The position numbers and the translations under genes were made by a program. A stretch of DNA of 64,000 nt from Maridesulfovibrio sp. GTDB lineage: Bacteria > Desulfobacterota > Desulfovibrionia > Desulfovibrionales > Desulfovibrionaceae. Positions 1-8,150 of this stretch are shown here, piece by piece (within the stretch, counting starts at the first letter, position 1; every line of letters starts with the position of its first letter). The notes beneath the pieces were generated by a model. The model was not told the origin of the DNA, ran no database searches, and saw nothing but the letters and a program-made list of their open reading frames with translations. The DNA is taken from positions 2,919,501-2,983,500 of the forward strand of contig NZ_OY762999.1 of NCBI RefSeq assembly GCF_963666665.1, in the 5' to 3' direction.

Positions 1-1801
1 CGCCGCCGGAGGCTACGTCCTTGCCGGACTCCATGGTGCCTTCGTACATAAGGGACATGAGGGGTTTAGGAGCATGATCCCTATGAACGCGCTGGGAAAT
101 AACGGTTGCAACGCTGGTCCATTTGGTAATGTACTTGATCATTTCCTTAACGGCAGCTTCGAATTTCTCGTAGGTGTCGTAGGACTCAAGGGGACCCATA
201 TCCGGGCAGACCTGCTTGCCGTACCAGAGGGGAACACCGTGGTTCAGAACCAGTTCGATGCAGATAGGCCACTGGGTGTAAGCGGTAGAAGTCCACTGGT
301 AGAGACGACCGGCCTTCTGGGGTTCAACACAACCCATCAGGCAGTAGTCGCGGGCATCTTCCATGGATACGCCTTTAGCGAGCATCATCTTGATATGAGC
401 ATCGTCAAAGTGAACTGCGGGGAAGCCCATACCGGAACGGATAACTTCAACGATTTTCTTCAGGTACTCGTGGGGAGACTTGTTGTGAACACGGGTAGCC
501 AAAGAAGGCTGGTAGATGCGGACGTGACGTACTGCGTCCATGAGCAGGTAGGTCAGGTCGTTGGTTGCATCGTAACCTTCGCGGGTAACACCACCGACGC
601 ACATGTTTACGAAAGGCTGGTAACCGGCGAAGAACTTGGAAGCATCTTCACTGGTGATCCACATCATTTCGGACATTTTGATGAGCATACAACCGGCGAG
701 GTCGAAAGCTTCATATTCGGTCATGCGTCCTGCTTCGAGGTCAGCCTTGAAGAAGGGGTACATGTACTGGTCAACACGGCCGATGGACATACCGGTCTGG
801 TTTTCTTCAACAACCAGCAGGGACTCAACAGTCCATACTGCCTGAATAGCTTCCCAGAAGGTTTCGGGCTTGTGTGCAGGTACGCGAGCGTTAACTTCAG
901 AAATCTTGAGCAGTTCAGCTTTACGCTTAGGATCAGTTTCATGAGCGGCTTTTTCTGCTGCGTATTCGGACAGGCGCTTGGCGTAGATCATTACACCTTC
1001 TGCAGTGTCGATTACGGACTTGTAGAAGTAAATTTTATCGATGTCTTCGGGGTTCTCGTAATCGAGATGCTCGAGGTGTGCTTCAGCTTCGGCTTTGATG
1101 TCGAGCATACCTTTTTTCATAAGGATGACATCGTAACCGGGGTTGGAGTCACCACCACCGTTTACAGCGTGGTAAGAGCAATCGGAAACATAGGATTCAC
1201 CGGAGAGTTCCCAGAGACCTGCTTCGCGATACTGAGCTTCGCAGTATTCGTCGAGAGACTTGTCAGCCCAGAAGGGGAAAAGCTCTTCCTTCATGTATTT
1301 CTTGTCTTCTTCAGAAATGTAGAAGGGGTCCTGAGGGCGGGAACCGATGGTTTCCAGCTCGGATTTCATCCAGCGCCATGCGATTTCAGGAGAGAAGGAA
1401 CCGCGACGAGGTGCACCGGTGGGGTTACCTACGATGAGTTCGTGATCCTGAATTACCAGCGGAGCGGTTTCGCAGCTGGCACGGAAGCTTTTACCGCGCA
1501 GGATTGCCGGAGGAAGACCGGGGTTTGCCTTAGCAATCTCAGTCATCACGCGAGCGGACTCGACGCTGACAGAAGGAACCTGCTTGAGGAAGTTCTCTTT
1601 CAGTTTAACGTGACGATCGGTAGGACCATTGGGGATACCCTTGGTCTCATAGCAGGAGACTGCGGCTGCAGGCTGCTCTGCTTTTTCTTTGAATACCTCA
1701 GCAGAAACGCCTTCGAAAATTTTCTTCAGCGAGGCCCGTTCGGCATCGGTAAGGTTTTTTGTAGCTTCAGCAAGCTTGTTGGAAAAACTTTGAAGATCCA
1801 C
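1..1801 (-). CDS. cutC: Choline trimethylamine-lyase, glycyl radical enzyme (partial, C-terminus off the left edge)
   Basis: Cleaves choline to trimethylamine and acetaldehyde inside a bacterial microcompartment. About 600 residues are in the window. The thiyl-radical loop GCVEPQ is visible, with Cys near residue 491 and the catalytic Glu two residues later, which fits the Cys489/Glu491 pair described for Desulfovibrio CutC. Upstream of it the frame shows a GGGDSNPGYD segment typical of choline lyases. The C-terminal glycyl-radical loop lies outside the window. Start: GTG at 1801, preceded by GGAGGA about 6 bases away. It is the third gene of a leftward operon after the shell protein and the aldehyde dehydrogenase. 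Other glycyl radical dehydratases share the fold, but the CVE motif and the context favour CutC. Confidence 0.93.
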   Translation of the reverse strand, partial: MDLQSFSNKLAEATKNLTDAERASLKKIFEGVSAEVFKEKAEQPAAAVSCYETKGIPNGPTDRHVKLKENFLKQVPSVSVESARVMTEIAKANPGLPPAILRGKSFRASCETAPLVIQDHELIVGNPTGAPRRGSFSPEIAWRWMKSELETIGSRPQDPFYISEEDKKYMKEELFPFWADKSLDEYCEAQYREAGLWELSGESYVSDCSYHAVNGGGDSNPGYDVILMKKGMLDIKAEAEAHLEHLDYENPEDIDKIYFYKSVIDTAEGVMIYAKRLSEYAAEKAAHETDPKRKAELLKISEVNARVPAHKPETFWEAIQAVWTVESLLVVEENQTGMSIGRVDQYMYPFFKADLEAGRMTEYEAFDLAGCMLIKMSEMMWITSEDASKFFAGYQPFVNMCVGGVTREGYDATNDLTYLLMDAVRHVRIYQPSLATRVHNKSPHEYLKKIVEVIRSGMGFPAVHFDDAHIKMMLAKGVSMEDARDYCLMGCVEPQKAGRLYQWTSTAYTQWPICIELVLNHGVPLWYGKQVCPDMGPLESYDTYEKFEAAVKEMIKYITKWTSVATVISQRVHRDHAPKPLMSLMYEGTMESGKDVASGG

Positions 1802-1831
1802 TGTATTTCCTCCGTTTAATGGATTTGATTC

Positions 1832-3319
1832 TTAGCGACCCGCAGGATCATCTATGGCTTCAATGGCCTTTTGCAGGATCTGTTGAATTACCTGCACCAT
1901 ATTGGAATCGTTATCTTTCACTTTATATTGACCGCCTGCCTGACCGGACTGTCCCAGCACCTCTTCAGCACGTCTCACTCCGCAACCAACCTTCCTGATG
2001 TAGATAAGGTTCATGGGAGAAACGTTGTCGGAAGTGATTCCGAATCCGGCAGAAGAACTGCCCAGAGTCATTGAGGGAAACAGATTGGTAGTAGCACCCA
2101 TACCGCCGAAAGCTGCCGGAGTGTTGACCAGAAGTCGGCCAACGGGTTTCTTCAACGCGAACTGGAGAATCACTTCCTCATCTGCGGAGTGAATAACCAG
2201 AGTGTGGGCGTTTCTTTCGTGGAGCAGCAACTCGATGCACTTTTCACAAGCGTGCATCCAATCGTCCTCCACATAGAGAGCCAGTACAGGGGAAAGAAAT
2301 TCTCTGTAGTAGGGATCGGTGTCCGAAACATATTTACGTTCCGCCACCAGAACGGTGGTATTTTCGGGAATGCTGAACCCTGCTCTTCGGGCCAGCACCT
2401 TTGCGGACTGTCCGGCCATACCTTTCCTGCGCTGTCCGTCGGGCGCGATGAACAGTTCGGCCAGAGCTTCGGCCTCACTCTCGGACATGAAGTATGCCCC
2501 GCAGGAATTAAGGGACTGGCGAACATCCCCGGCAACACATGAATCGACAACGATGGATTGCTCCGCTGAGGGAGCAATCCCGTTATCAAAAGTCTTGCTG
2601 GCAATGATATCTTTAACAGCCTGCCCAATGTCGGCAGTACGTTCGATAAATGCCGGACCGTTGCCGGTTCCCCCGTAAATGACCGGTTTGCCCGTTTTCT
2701 GGGCATAATGGATCATCCCGGGAACTCCGGTGACCATAACCAGCGAGATATTCCTGTGATTCATAAGTTCACAGGTTCCGCTCTTGGTGACTGTCTCCAG
2801 ATAGGAAATACAGCCTTCAGGAAGACCGCAGGATTCTCCGGCCTTGATCATGATATCCAGAACCCGGCCGATACTCTTTACAGCACCGGGATGGGGGGAA
2901 AAAATAACACCGTTTCCAGATTTGATTGCAATCAGGGTATTATAAACCGTGGTTGAAACCGGACCAGTCACTGGACAGAGAGCTGCGATAACGCCGACGG
3001 GAACGCCGATGTCGGTAATCTTTTTATGGGAGTCCTCTTTGATGACGCCCACACAGCGCATTCCGCGCAATTCCTTACGGACCTGATTACAGACGAAGCG
3101 GTTCTTGACCAGCTTATCCTGCCATTTGCCGCCGTCAGTCTCTTCGTGAGACATAATCGCCAGCTCTTCGGCATGCTCCTCAACCGCATCCGCAATATGC
3201 TCGACTATTTCATCAAGCTTTTCCTGCGGAAAGGTTGCCAGCTTTTTCTGTGCCTCATGGGCATTTTCTGCCAGGATTCTGGCCTGCTGGATGGAGAGCA
3301 AATCGTTATCAACAATCAT
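1832..3319 (-). CDS. CoA-acylating aldehyde dehydrogenase family protein of the cut microcompartment, catalytic Cys replaced by Pro
   Basis: 495 residues, EutE/AdhE-N type. In this family the protein oxidises the acetaldehyde released by CutC to acetyl-CoA. The segment KTFDNGIAPSAEQS (residues 243-256) aligns with the AdhE active-site segment KTFDNGMICASEQS, but the nucleophile position is Pro250, so this copy may be inactive, structural, or use another residue. The C-terminus has a flexible linker (about 455-470) and then an amphipathic helix beginning NMVQVIQQIL, which looks like a microcompartment encapsulation peptide. It lies 31 bp upstream of cutC and 62 bp downstream of the shell gene. 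A second, active aldehyde dehydrogenase is expected further left in the locus. Assignment to CutF or CutB is not decided, so no symbol is given. Confidence 0.85.
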   Translation of the reverse strand: MIVDNDLLSIQQARILAENAHEAQKKLATFPQEKLDEIVEHIADAVEEHAEELAIMSHEETDGGKWQDKLVKNRFVCNQVRKELRGMRCVGVIKEDSHKKITDIGVPVGVIAALCPVTGPVSTTVYNTLIAIKSGNGVIFSPHPGAVKSIGRVLDIMIKAGESCGLPEGCISYLETVTKSGTCELMNHRNISLVMVTGVPGMIHYAQKTGKPVIYGGTGNGPAFIERTADIGQAVKDIIASKTFDNGIAPSAEQSIVVDSCVAGDVRQSLNSCGAYFMSESEAEALAELFIAPDGQRRKGMAGQSAKVLARRAGFSIPENTTVLVAERKYVSDTDPYYREFLSPVLALYVEDDWMHACEKCIELLLHERNAHTLVIHSADEEVILQFALKKPVGRLLVNTPAAFGGMGATTNLFPSMTLGSSSAGFGITSDNVSPMNLIYIRKVGCGVRRAEEVLGQSGQAGGQYKVKDNDSNMVQVIQQILQKAIEAIDDPAGR

Positions 3320-3381
3320 CGCTTACCCCTTTACCTGTGACTGAAACGTTTCTTAATTCCCTGCATTAACCAATGCTTCGC

Positions 3382-3996
3382 TTAGGAAAGCAGGTTGTCG
3401 ATTGCGTAGATCTTGGTGATCTGTTCCAGATCGCGGTGGGGTGTAGGAATAACAAGTGAAGCGTAAACTTCAGTTCCCATATTTTCCACAGCTTTCACGC
3501 CAGCTTCAACAGCTGCCTGACATGCTGCGACATCACCCTGAACCAGAACGGAAATGTATCCGGAAGCAACGTTTTCATAACCGATGAGTTCAACATCTGC
3601 TGCTTTCATCATAGCGTCTGCCGCTTCAAGGACGTAAACAATGCCGAATGTTTCAATCAGGCCCATTGCCCGCGGACGGGGGCCGGAGTAATCGGTGTCC
3701 GTGGTCTCCACACCATGGACAGACACGATGTCGCCGACACCGCGAATGGGGCGGGGCATAACGTTCTGTGCAGTGAGCTTGCCGATTTCCGCAGCAGTTG
3801 CGGCACCCGCTTCCACGGAAGCCTTTACTGCAGCAACATCACCCCTGACCATTACGGCTACAAGGGTAGACCCGACGTTTTCATAACCAACGAGTTTTAC
3901 ATCTGCTGTTTTGAGCATCTGGTCCGCGCCACCGATGGACGGAACCATTCCGAGAGTTTCAATAAGGCCGAGGGCCTCTTCGCCTTGGTATCTCAT
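3382..3996 (-). CDS. Tandem-BMC-domain microcompartment shell protein (BMC-T)
   Basis: 204 residues made of two BMC domains, about residues 5-95 and 105-195. Each begins with the characteristic ALGLIET/AMGLIET strand and contains a GYEN(V) segment, so a trimer forms a pseudohexameric shell tile. Such tiles often carry a gated pore for cofactors or metabolites. It is the first gene of the leftward cut operon. Start ATG at 3996 follows a GGAGA ribosome-binding site. A MerR-style promoter lies about 100 bp upstream (4096-4126). The sequence cannot tell single-stacked from double-stacked subtype. Confidence 0.93.
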   Translation of the reverse strand: MRYQGEEALGLIETLGMVPSIGGADQMLKTADVKLVGYENVGSTLVAVMVRGDVAAVKASVEAGAATAAEIGKLTAQNVMPRPIRGVGDIVSVHGVETTDTDYSGPRPRAMGLIETFGIVYVLEAADAMMKAADVELIGYENVASGYISVLVQGDVAACQAAVEAGVKAVENMGTEVYASLVIPTPHRDLEQITKIYAIDNLLS

Positions 3997-4095
3997 GTGA
4001 TCTCCATTGAGCTGGTTTTAAAGTTCATAACCATGACTTATGACTTTTGACGGATGCTTATCTTAAGAATCCACCTTTTCCACATCCTGCACACA

Positions 4096-4126
4096 GACTA
4101 GCCCCTGACCTAAGGGGGAAGGTCAA
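4096..4126 (-). promoter_or_regulatory. MerR-type promoter/operator for the leftward cut operon
   Basis: On the minus strand a -35 box TTGACC (4121-4126) is followed by a 19-base spacer and a weak -10 CTAGTC (4096-4101; TAGTCT with 20 bases is the alternative). Overlong 19-20 base spacers that contain a dyad are the hallmark of promoters activated by MerR regulators. The spacer begins with the same GACCTTCCC core as the two copies at 4584 and 4625 and ends in an imperfect second half. It would give a leader of about 90 bases before the shell gene. Confidence 0.6.
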
Positions 4127-4580
4127 CAGAGATTTCACAAATTTAGCAACTTTTCTTATAATTGACTGATTTTATGTGATTTTTAGAGGTGACATTTTCG
4201 TCACGACAAAAATTACATGATTCTGAAAATCAACGACTTTATTTTCGCAATACCCTGGCCTGATTTTGCTTCTCACCTAAAAACAATTGGGTTGAACCTA
4301 TATTCAGTCTCATGTGAAAAATCGGACAAAAAGTGTCTACTTACCCAGCAAAAGAATCGATTGTTTGATTGAACGGCAGATACAATTTGTAACATGAATG
4401 TAACAATAAAAACTTGCAGACCATCGATAACTGATTACCTTAGTAGGTAATATGGGAATTTTATTTTCATTTTTTTCTTGCAAGCAACTAAGCACTTGAA
4501 TTTATAAGTTTTCATTGCGCTTTACCTATCGCTCTATCTGCACTATCAGGCTCATTTTAAGGCTAATCAAAAAAACCTCG

Positions 4581-4611
4581 TTGACCTTCCCCTTAAGGGA
4601 AAGGATATAAA
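4581..4611 (+). promoter_or_regulatory. MerR-type promoter/operator for the transporter operon
   Basis: TTGACC (4581-4586), a 19-base spacer and TATAAA (4606-4611). The spacer region holds the dyad CCTTCCCC-TTAA-GGGAAAGG (4585-4604; 7 of 8 pairs match). This is the standard geometry of a MerR-activated promoter: good boxes that are too far apart and a dyad between them. The likely regulator is the MerR gene at 6243, three genes downstream. Confidence 0.75.
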
Positions 4612-4625
4612 TTTAAGAACTAGGA

Positions 4626-4644
4626 CCTTCCCGTTAGGGGAAGG
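4626..4644. promoter_or_regulatory. Second copy of the MerR-style dyad
   Basis: CCTTCCC-GTTAG-GGGAAGG is a perfect 7-base inverted repeat with a 5-base spacer. It matches the dyad at 4585-4604 and lies about 7-25 bases downstream of the expected start point of that promoter. No convincing -35/-10 pair flanks it (AGGACC and TGTTTT at best). A run of T follows, so as RNA it could also act as an attenuator. I favour an auxiliary operator because its sequence matches the other two copies. Confidence 0.45.
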
Positions 4645-4750
4645 ATGTTTTTTCCCTGCTATGTGGAAGCGAATTCATAGACCAGTGACGAAAATGCAGG
4701 GATCGAGGGTGTGAATTTCAGATTAACTTTTAATGATTAAGGAGACGACC

Positions 4751-5836
4751 ATGGGGGAAGCATCTGTTGCAATCAACCCTGCAGCCGTCGCTGCAAAGCA
4801 CAAGCTGGCTACCAGCTTTAAAAGAAAAGGCATTGTTATCGCCCTTCTTTCCGGACTGCTGTACGGTTTTTACACTGCATTCATGACTCTGGGTATGTCC
4901 AAAGGTATCTGGGTAGACTGGTACGGAGAGAATTCCGGCCTGTCCGCATTTGCAGTAATGTATCTTTTAAGCGCAATCGGCGCAGCAACCACCGACACAT
5001 GCAGTGCTCTCTGGGCTATGAGCTTTGCCGGTATCCGCGGTCGCTTCGCTGACTTTGTTCGCTGCATCAAAACCAAACCCGGCATGGTAATGGTAGCTGC
5101 AGCAATCATCGGTGGTCCTCTCGCAAGTACCGCTTACGTAGTAGGCCTGCAGCTTGCAGGTTCTCTCGTAGTTCCCATTGCAGCTCTCTGCCCCGCAGTA
5201 GGCGCAATTCTCGGCCGCTTCCTCTTTAAGCAGGAACTGAACGCACGTATGCTGTTCGGTATCGCCATCTGCTTCGGCGCCAGCTTCATGATCGGCTCCA
5301 CCAGCCTCGACGGCGCAGGCGGCCCCAACATGATGCTCGGCCTCTTCTTCGGCTTCCTCGCTGCTGTATGCTGGGGTATCGAAGGTTGTGTATGCGGTTA
5401 CGGTACTTCCATGATCGACCCCGAAATCGGGATCACTATCCGTCAGGTTACCGCCGGTTTCTCCAACCTCTTCATTCTCGTACCCCTGTTCGGCTTCATC
5501 GCACACGTTGATGCATTCGGCATGGTTGCACAGTCTTTCACCGACAGCGAAGCCATGATCTGGTTCGTACTGGCCGGTCTCTCCGCATACCTTACCTTCA
5601 TGTACTGGTACAAAGGTAACGCAATGTGCGGTGCTGCTCTCGGTATGTCCTGCAACGGAACCTTCTCCTTCTGGGGCCCCTTCTGCTGCTGGATCGTTCT
5701 CGGCGTTGCTATGGGCATGGAAGGCTGGGATATGCCTCCTGTAGCTTGGGCTGCAGCAGTAATCATGGTTATCGGTATCTTCATTATCTCCATGAACCCT
5801 ATGGATCTGTTCAAGAGCAACGAGGAGAAAGCATAA
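4751..5836 (+). CDS. DMT (EamA-like) superfamily membrane transporter, probably for choline or a related amine
   Basis: 361 residues with about ten hydrophobic segments in two halves, an arrangement typical of drug/metabolite transporters; DMT uptake proteins are common beside choline-lyase loci. Many Gly, Ala and Cys residues lie in the membrane segments. Start: ATG at 4751, preceded by AAGGAGA at 4739-4745; an in-frame ATG at 4733 overlaps that site and is unlikely. The gene follows the MerR-type promoter, faces the cut operon, and its stop overlaps the next start (TAATG). The substrate is inferred only from position. Confidence 0.8.
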   Translation: MGEASVAINPAAVAAKHKLATSFKRKGIVIALLSGLLYGFYTAFMTLGMSKGIWVDWYGENSGLSAFAVMYLLSAIGAATTDTCSALWAMSFAGIRGRFADFVRCIKTKPGMVMVAAAIIGGPLASTAYVVGLQLAGSLVVPIAALCPAVGAILGRFLFKQELNARMLFGIAICFGASFMIGSTSLDGAGGPNMMLGLFFGFLAAVCWGIEGCVCGYGTSMIDPEIGITIRQVTAGFSNLFILVPLFGFIAHVDAFGMVAQSFTDSEAMIWFVLAGLSAYLTFMYWYKGNAMCGAALGMSCNGTFSFWGPFCCWIVLGVAMGMEGWDMPPVAWAAAVIMVIGIFIISMNPMDLFKSNEEKA

Positions 5837-6099
5837 TGTATCCCCTTAACTACGCTATCCTGAAACACTTCACCAAAGTTGAAGAAGCTTGCGCAGACTG
5901 CGTTATGGAAGCCCTCGCAGGCGAATACAGCAGCTTCAAAGCCTTCAAAAAAGATGCAATCATCAACGCCCTGATGACTGCTGAAGCAAACGGACTCCTC
6001 GAAGAGTCCCGCTTCGACCTCGACTCCAATCAGGAGCTGCGCGTTTACTACCGCGCACACGAGGAAGGAGCCGCAACAATCAATCAATACATTAAGTAA
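5836..6099 (+). CDS. Small soluble protein of unknown function coupled to the transporter
   Basis: 87 residues, no signal peptide or membrane segment, acidic and mostly helical by appearance. The start ATG overlaps the transporter stop (TAATG), so it is translated by coupling, which supports a real gene. I do not recognise a family. The layout (YAILKHF, then DAIINALMTAE, then ELRVYYRAHEEG) suggests a small winged-helix-like or adaptor fold, but this is only an impression. A hairpin terminator follows at 6116-6149. Confidence 0.75.
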   Translation: MYPLNYAILKHFTKVEEACADCVMEALAGEYSSFKAFKKDAIINALMTAEANGLLEESRFDLDSNQELRVYYRAHEEGAATINQYIK

Positions 6100-6115
6100 T
6101 ACCTCACTGAAGCAA

Positions 6116-6149
6116 GGGGAGCTGTCTCGCAAGAGACGCTCCCCGCTTT
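6116..6149 (+). terminator. Hairpin terminator after the transporter operon
   Basis: Arms GGGGAGC-T-GTCTC and GAGAC-GCTCCCC pair around a GCAA tetraloop. The T-run after it is short (GCTTTC), so this may be a moderate terminator that lets some transcription reach the MerR gene. Confidence 0.6.
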
Positions 6150-6242
6150 CATATGGTGAGGAGCATACAATTACGCACGTAAAGGTTAAGGGGTTGAAAA
6201 AAAATTCGAAATACCGGACCATAGGAACTGGAGGAGATACCA

Positions 6243-7094
6243 GTGAAATACAAGGAACGCTATTTCATAGGGGACATGAGCAAGATCTGTAACATCTCCA
6301 AAAAAGCTCTTCGTTATTACGATCAGATCAACCTTATCCCCTCTCAGCGACACGATTACAACAACTACAGGTATTACACCCGGGAATCCCTGTTATCAGT
6401 CCCGGTTATCAAGTATTACAAACAGATGGGGTTCACCCTCGAAGAGATGAAAGAATTCATAGAGGGGAGCGCACAACACGTTTTTAAATCCATCCAGCAT
6501 TCGTTCCGCACCAAAATCAGGGAACTTGAGGACGAGCAGGAAAAAATCCGCCGCAAGCATGTGTCAGTCAAAGACTGGTACGAACTGGTCCGTGAAGCGG
6601 AAATGGTTATAGACAACAACATCAACGAAGTTTCCATTAAGTATATTGAGAGCAGTTCCCTGCTCTTTCAAGACCAGAAATTTGAAAACGACCTGCAATG
6701 GTCAATTATCAACCTTGAATTCACTCAGCATGTGGAAGATGTGAATAACGAGATAACCGGTCCGGTCATAATCAACTTCTCGTCACGTCAGGACCGCATT
6801 GAAGAAGTGGATCAGAACATTAAGATGCTGCAAAAAACGGTCATTCCTTGCAGCGAAGAGAACATTTACGAATTTGGCGGGGACATGATGCTCTCCTGCT
6901 ACCACATCGGCGCCCACGAAGACATCCGCAAGACTTACATGAAGATGGAACGTTGGGCAGCCAACAACGGTTACCTCCTTGGTAAAGAGTCCTTTGAACG
7001 GTATGTAACCGACTACTGGACCACCCGTAACAGCAATAAATTCGTAACCGAAGTCCTGATCAAATGCTCGCGGCACGGCGATCAGGATAATTAG
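6243..7094 (+). CDS. MerR-family transcriptional regulator of the cut locus
   Basis: 283 residues. An N-terminal MerR winged helix-turn-helix (about 6-75) shows ISKKALRYYDQINL and the YRYYT wing. A coiled dimerisation helix (about 80-125) and a C-terminal effector domain of the BmrR/GyrI type (about 130-280) follow. It starts with GTG at 6243 after GGAGGAGA. Its position beside three MerR-style dyads between the divergent cut operon and transporter operon makes it the obvious activator. The ligand is presumably choline or a breakdown product; that is inference. Confidence 0.9.
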   Translation: MKYKERYFIGDMSKICNISKKALRYYDQINLIPSQRHDYNNYRYYTRESLLSVPVIKYYKQMGFTLEEMKEFIEGSAQHVFKSIQHSFRTKIRELEDEQEKIRRKHVSVKDWYELVREAEMVIDNNINEVSIKYIESSSLLFQDQKFENDLQWSIINLEFTQHVEDVNNEITGPVIINFSSRQDRIEEVDQNIKMLQKTVIPCSEENIYEFGGDMMLSCYHIGAHEDIRKTYMKMERWAANNGYLLGKESFERYVTDYWTTRNSNKFVTEVLIKCSRHGDQDN

Positions 7095-7122
7095 TCCCGC
7101 AACACAACGCGCTTTTAATTTC

Positions 7123-7153
7123 AGCCCGCTTCCTGCTCGAAGCGGGCTTTTTT
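7123..7153 (+). terminator. Rho-independent terminator after the MerR gene
   Basis: AGCCCGCTT and AAGCGGGCT arms with an 8-base loop, followed directly by a T6 run. Confidence 0.85.
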
Positions 7154-7387
7154 GCTGCACAGGCAAAACTTGCCAAACAAAGAAACAACCAATAGATTTC
7201 AAATTATCTTATTTAGACCAGCAGAACAAAAGAATTAACTATGCTCTTACGACCTCACCGTATAATTATCCCGACACATGCGGCAATAATTGTCCCTCGT
7301 CGTATCAAGACTGCAGTCTGACCGATTTCTGTATGCTGCTTCCCTGAGAGTATTGCGTCCTTTTAACTAAGACAATGCATCACATAA

Positions 7388-7414
7388 CCAAATAACAGAC
7401 TGTTCATTATTTGG
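7388..7414 (+). promoter_or_regulatory. Inverted repeat overlapping the acetyltransferase ribosome-binding site
   Basis: CCAAATAA (7388-7395) and TTATTTGG (7407-7414) form a perfect 8-base hairpin with an 11-base loop. The right arm runs into the Shine-Dalgarno GGAGG (7413-7417) of the next gene. It could be a translational switch or simply an operator. The rest of 7154-7387 shows no gene and no promoter I can defend. Confidence 0.35.
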
Positions 7415-7422
7415 AGGCCTCA

Positions 7423-8037
7423 ATGAATACAAATCCTTTTGAGTCCCCATTTGAGGGATATGAAATCAGACAACACCTGACTAACAAAAACATTATTGCT
7501 GGACGCCACAGCTACTATTCCGGATATTATCACGGACACCACTTTGAGGAGAACGTACGTTACCTTCATCCGGATCTAAATGATGTAGACAAGCTCATCA
7601 TCGGTAAATTCTGTTCCATAGGTTCAGGAGCAACTTTCATAATGGCCGGTAACCAAGGCCACCGACATGATTGGGCTAGCACATACCCATTCCATTATAT
7701 GAGCGAATTCAACCATGCAAAAGATGGGTTCCTCCGTAAGGGGGACACCGAGGTCGGCAACGACGTCTGGATTGGAAACGAAGCCATGATAATGCCGGGC
7801 ATATCCATCGGGCACGGCGCCATTATTGCTGCTCGCGCCGTAGTAACGAAGGATGTCAATCCATACGAAATAGTGGGAGGAAACCCCGCGAAAGCTCTGC
7901 GCAAACGTTTTTCAGAAGATGAGATACGGATGCTTTTAAAGCTGGCTTGGTGGGATTGGACTGATGAGAAAATCAAGCGCAATGTAACGCTACTCACTGA
8001 CGGAGATATACGCCGACTATATACTGAACACATATAA
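7423..8037 (+). CDS. catB: CatB/Vat-type hexapeptide acetyltransferase (xenobiotic acetyltransferase)
   Basis: 204 residues, close to the roughly 210 of the family. This is a left-handed beta-helix acyltransferase that moves an acetyl group from acetyl-CoA to a hydroxyl of chloramphenicol or streptogramin-type compounds. Visible marks are hexapeptide turns (KLIIGKFCSIGSGATF; VGNDVWIGNEAMIMPGISIG), the catalytic-His region GNQGHRHDWASTYPF, and the C-terminal GGNPAKALRKRF signature. Start: ATG at 7423 after GGAGG. Flanked by terminators, so a single-gene unit. Nothing mobile lies around it, so it is more likely a chromosomal housekeeping member than an acquired resistance gene. Confidence 0.88.
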   Translation: MNTNPFESPFEGYEIRQHLTNKNIIAGRHSYYSGYYHGHHFEENVRYLHPDLNDVDKLIIGKFCSIGSGATFIMAGNQGHRHDWASTYPFHYMSEFNHAKDGFLRKGDTEVGNDVWIGNEAMIMPGISIGHGAIIAARAVVTKDVNPYEIVGGNPAKALRKRFSEDEIRMLLKLAWWDWTDEKIKRNVTLLTDGDIRRLYTEHI

Positions 8038-8044
8038 AAAACAG

Positions 8045-8078
8045 AGAATCCCCCAGATCATCTGTTCCGGGGGATTCT
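8045..8078. terminator. Bidirectional hairpin terminator between catB and the Fur-family gene
   Basis: AGAATCCCCC and GGGGGATTCT are perfect 10-base arms. On the minus strand a T-rich tail (CTGTTTTTTA) follows, so it best serves the leftward Fur-family gene; rightward it follows catB by 7 bases. Confidence 0.8.
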
Positions 8079-8150
8079 GATTAATTGCTATCGGGTAGAA
8101 GGATCAGACTTTGTACCCGGCTTGTGAAATAAATACCTTGAAGACCAATT

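Noticed and set aside
74..1819. 581-codon open frame on the plus strand
   Set aside because: It is antisense to cutC. The minus-strand frame carries the GCVEPQ active site and a good start with GGAGGA, while the plus-strand frame has no ribosome-binding site and no family resemblance.
4626..4655. Hairpin plus T-run read as a terminator
   Set aside because: Its sequence matches the operator-like dyads at 4585 and 4102 closely, so an operator explains it better; attenuation cannot be excluded.
5443..6222. 259-codon minus-strand frame across the transporter end and small protein
   Set aside because: Shadow of the plus-strand transporter; its composition is that of complemented membrane codons, and it crosses the terminator hairpin.
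7423..8037. catB as a recently acquired resistance gene
   Set aside because: No integrase, IS, attC-like site or repeat flanks it, and it is enclosed by normal terminators; it is likely an ordinary chromosomal member of the family.
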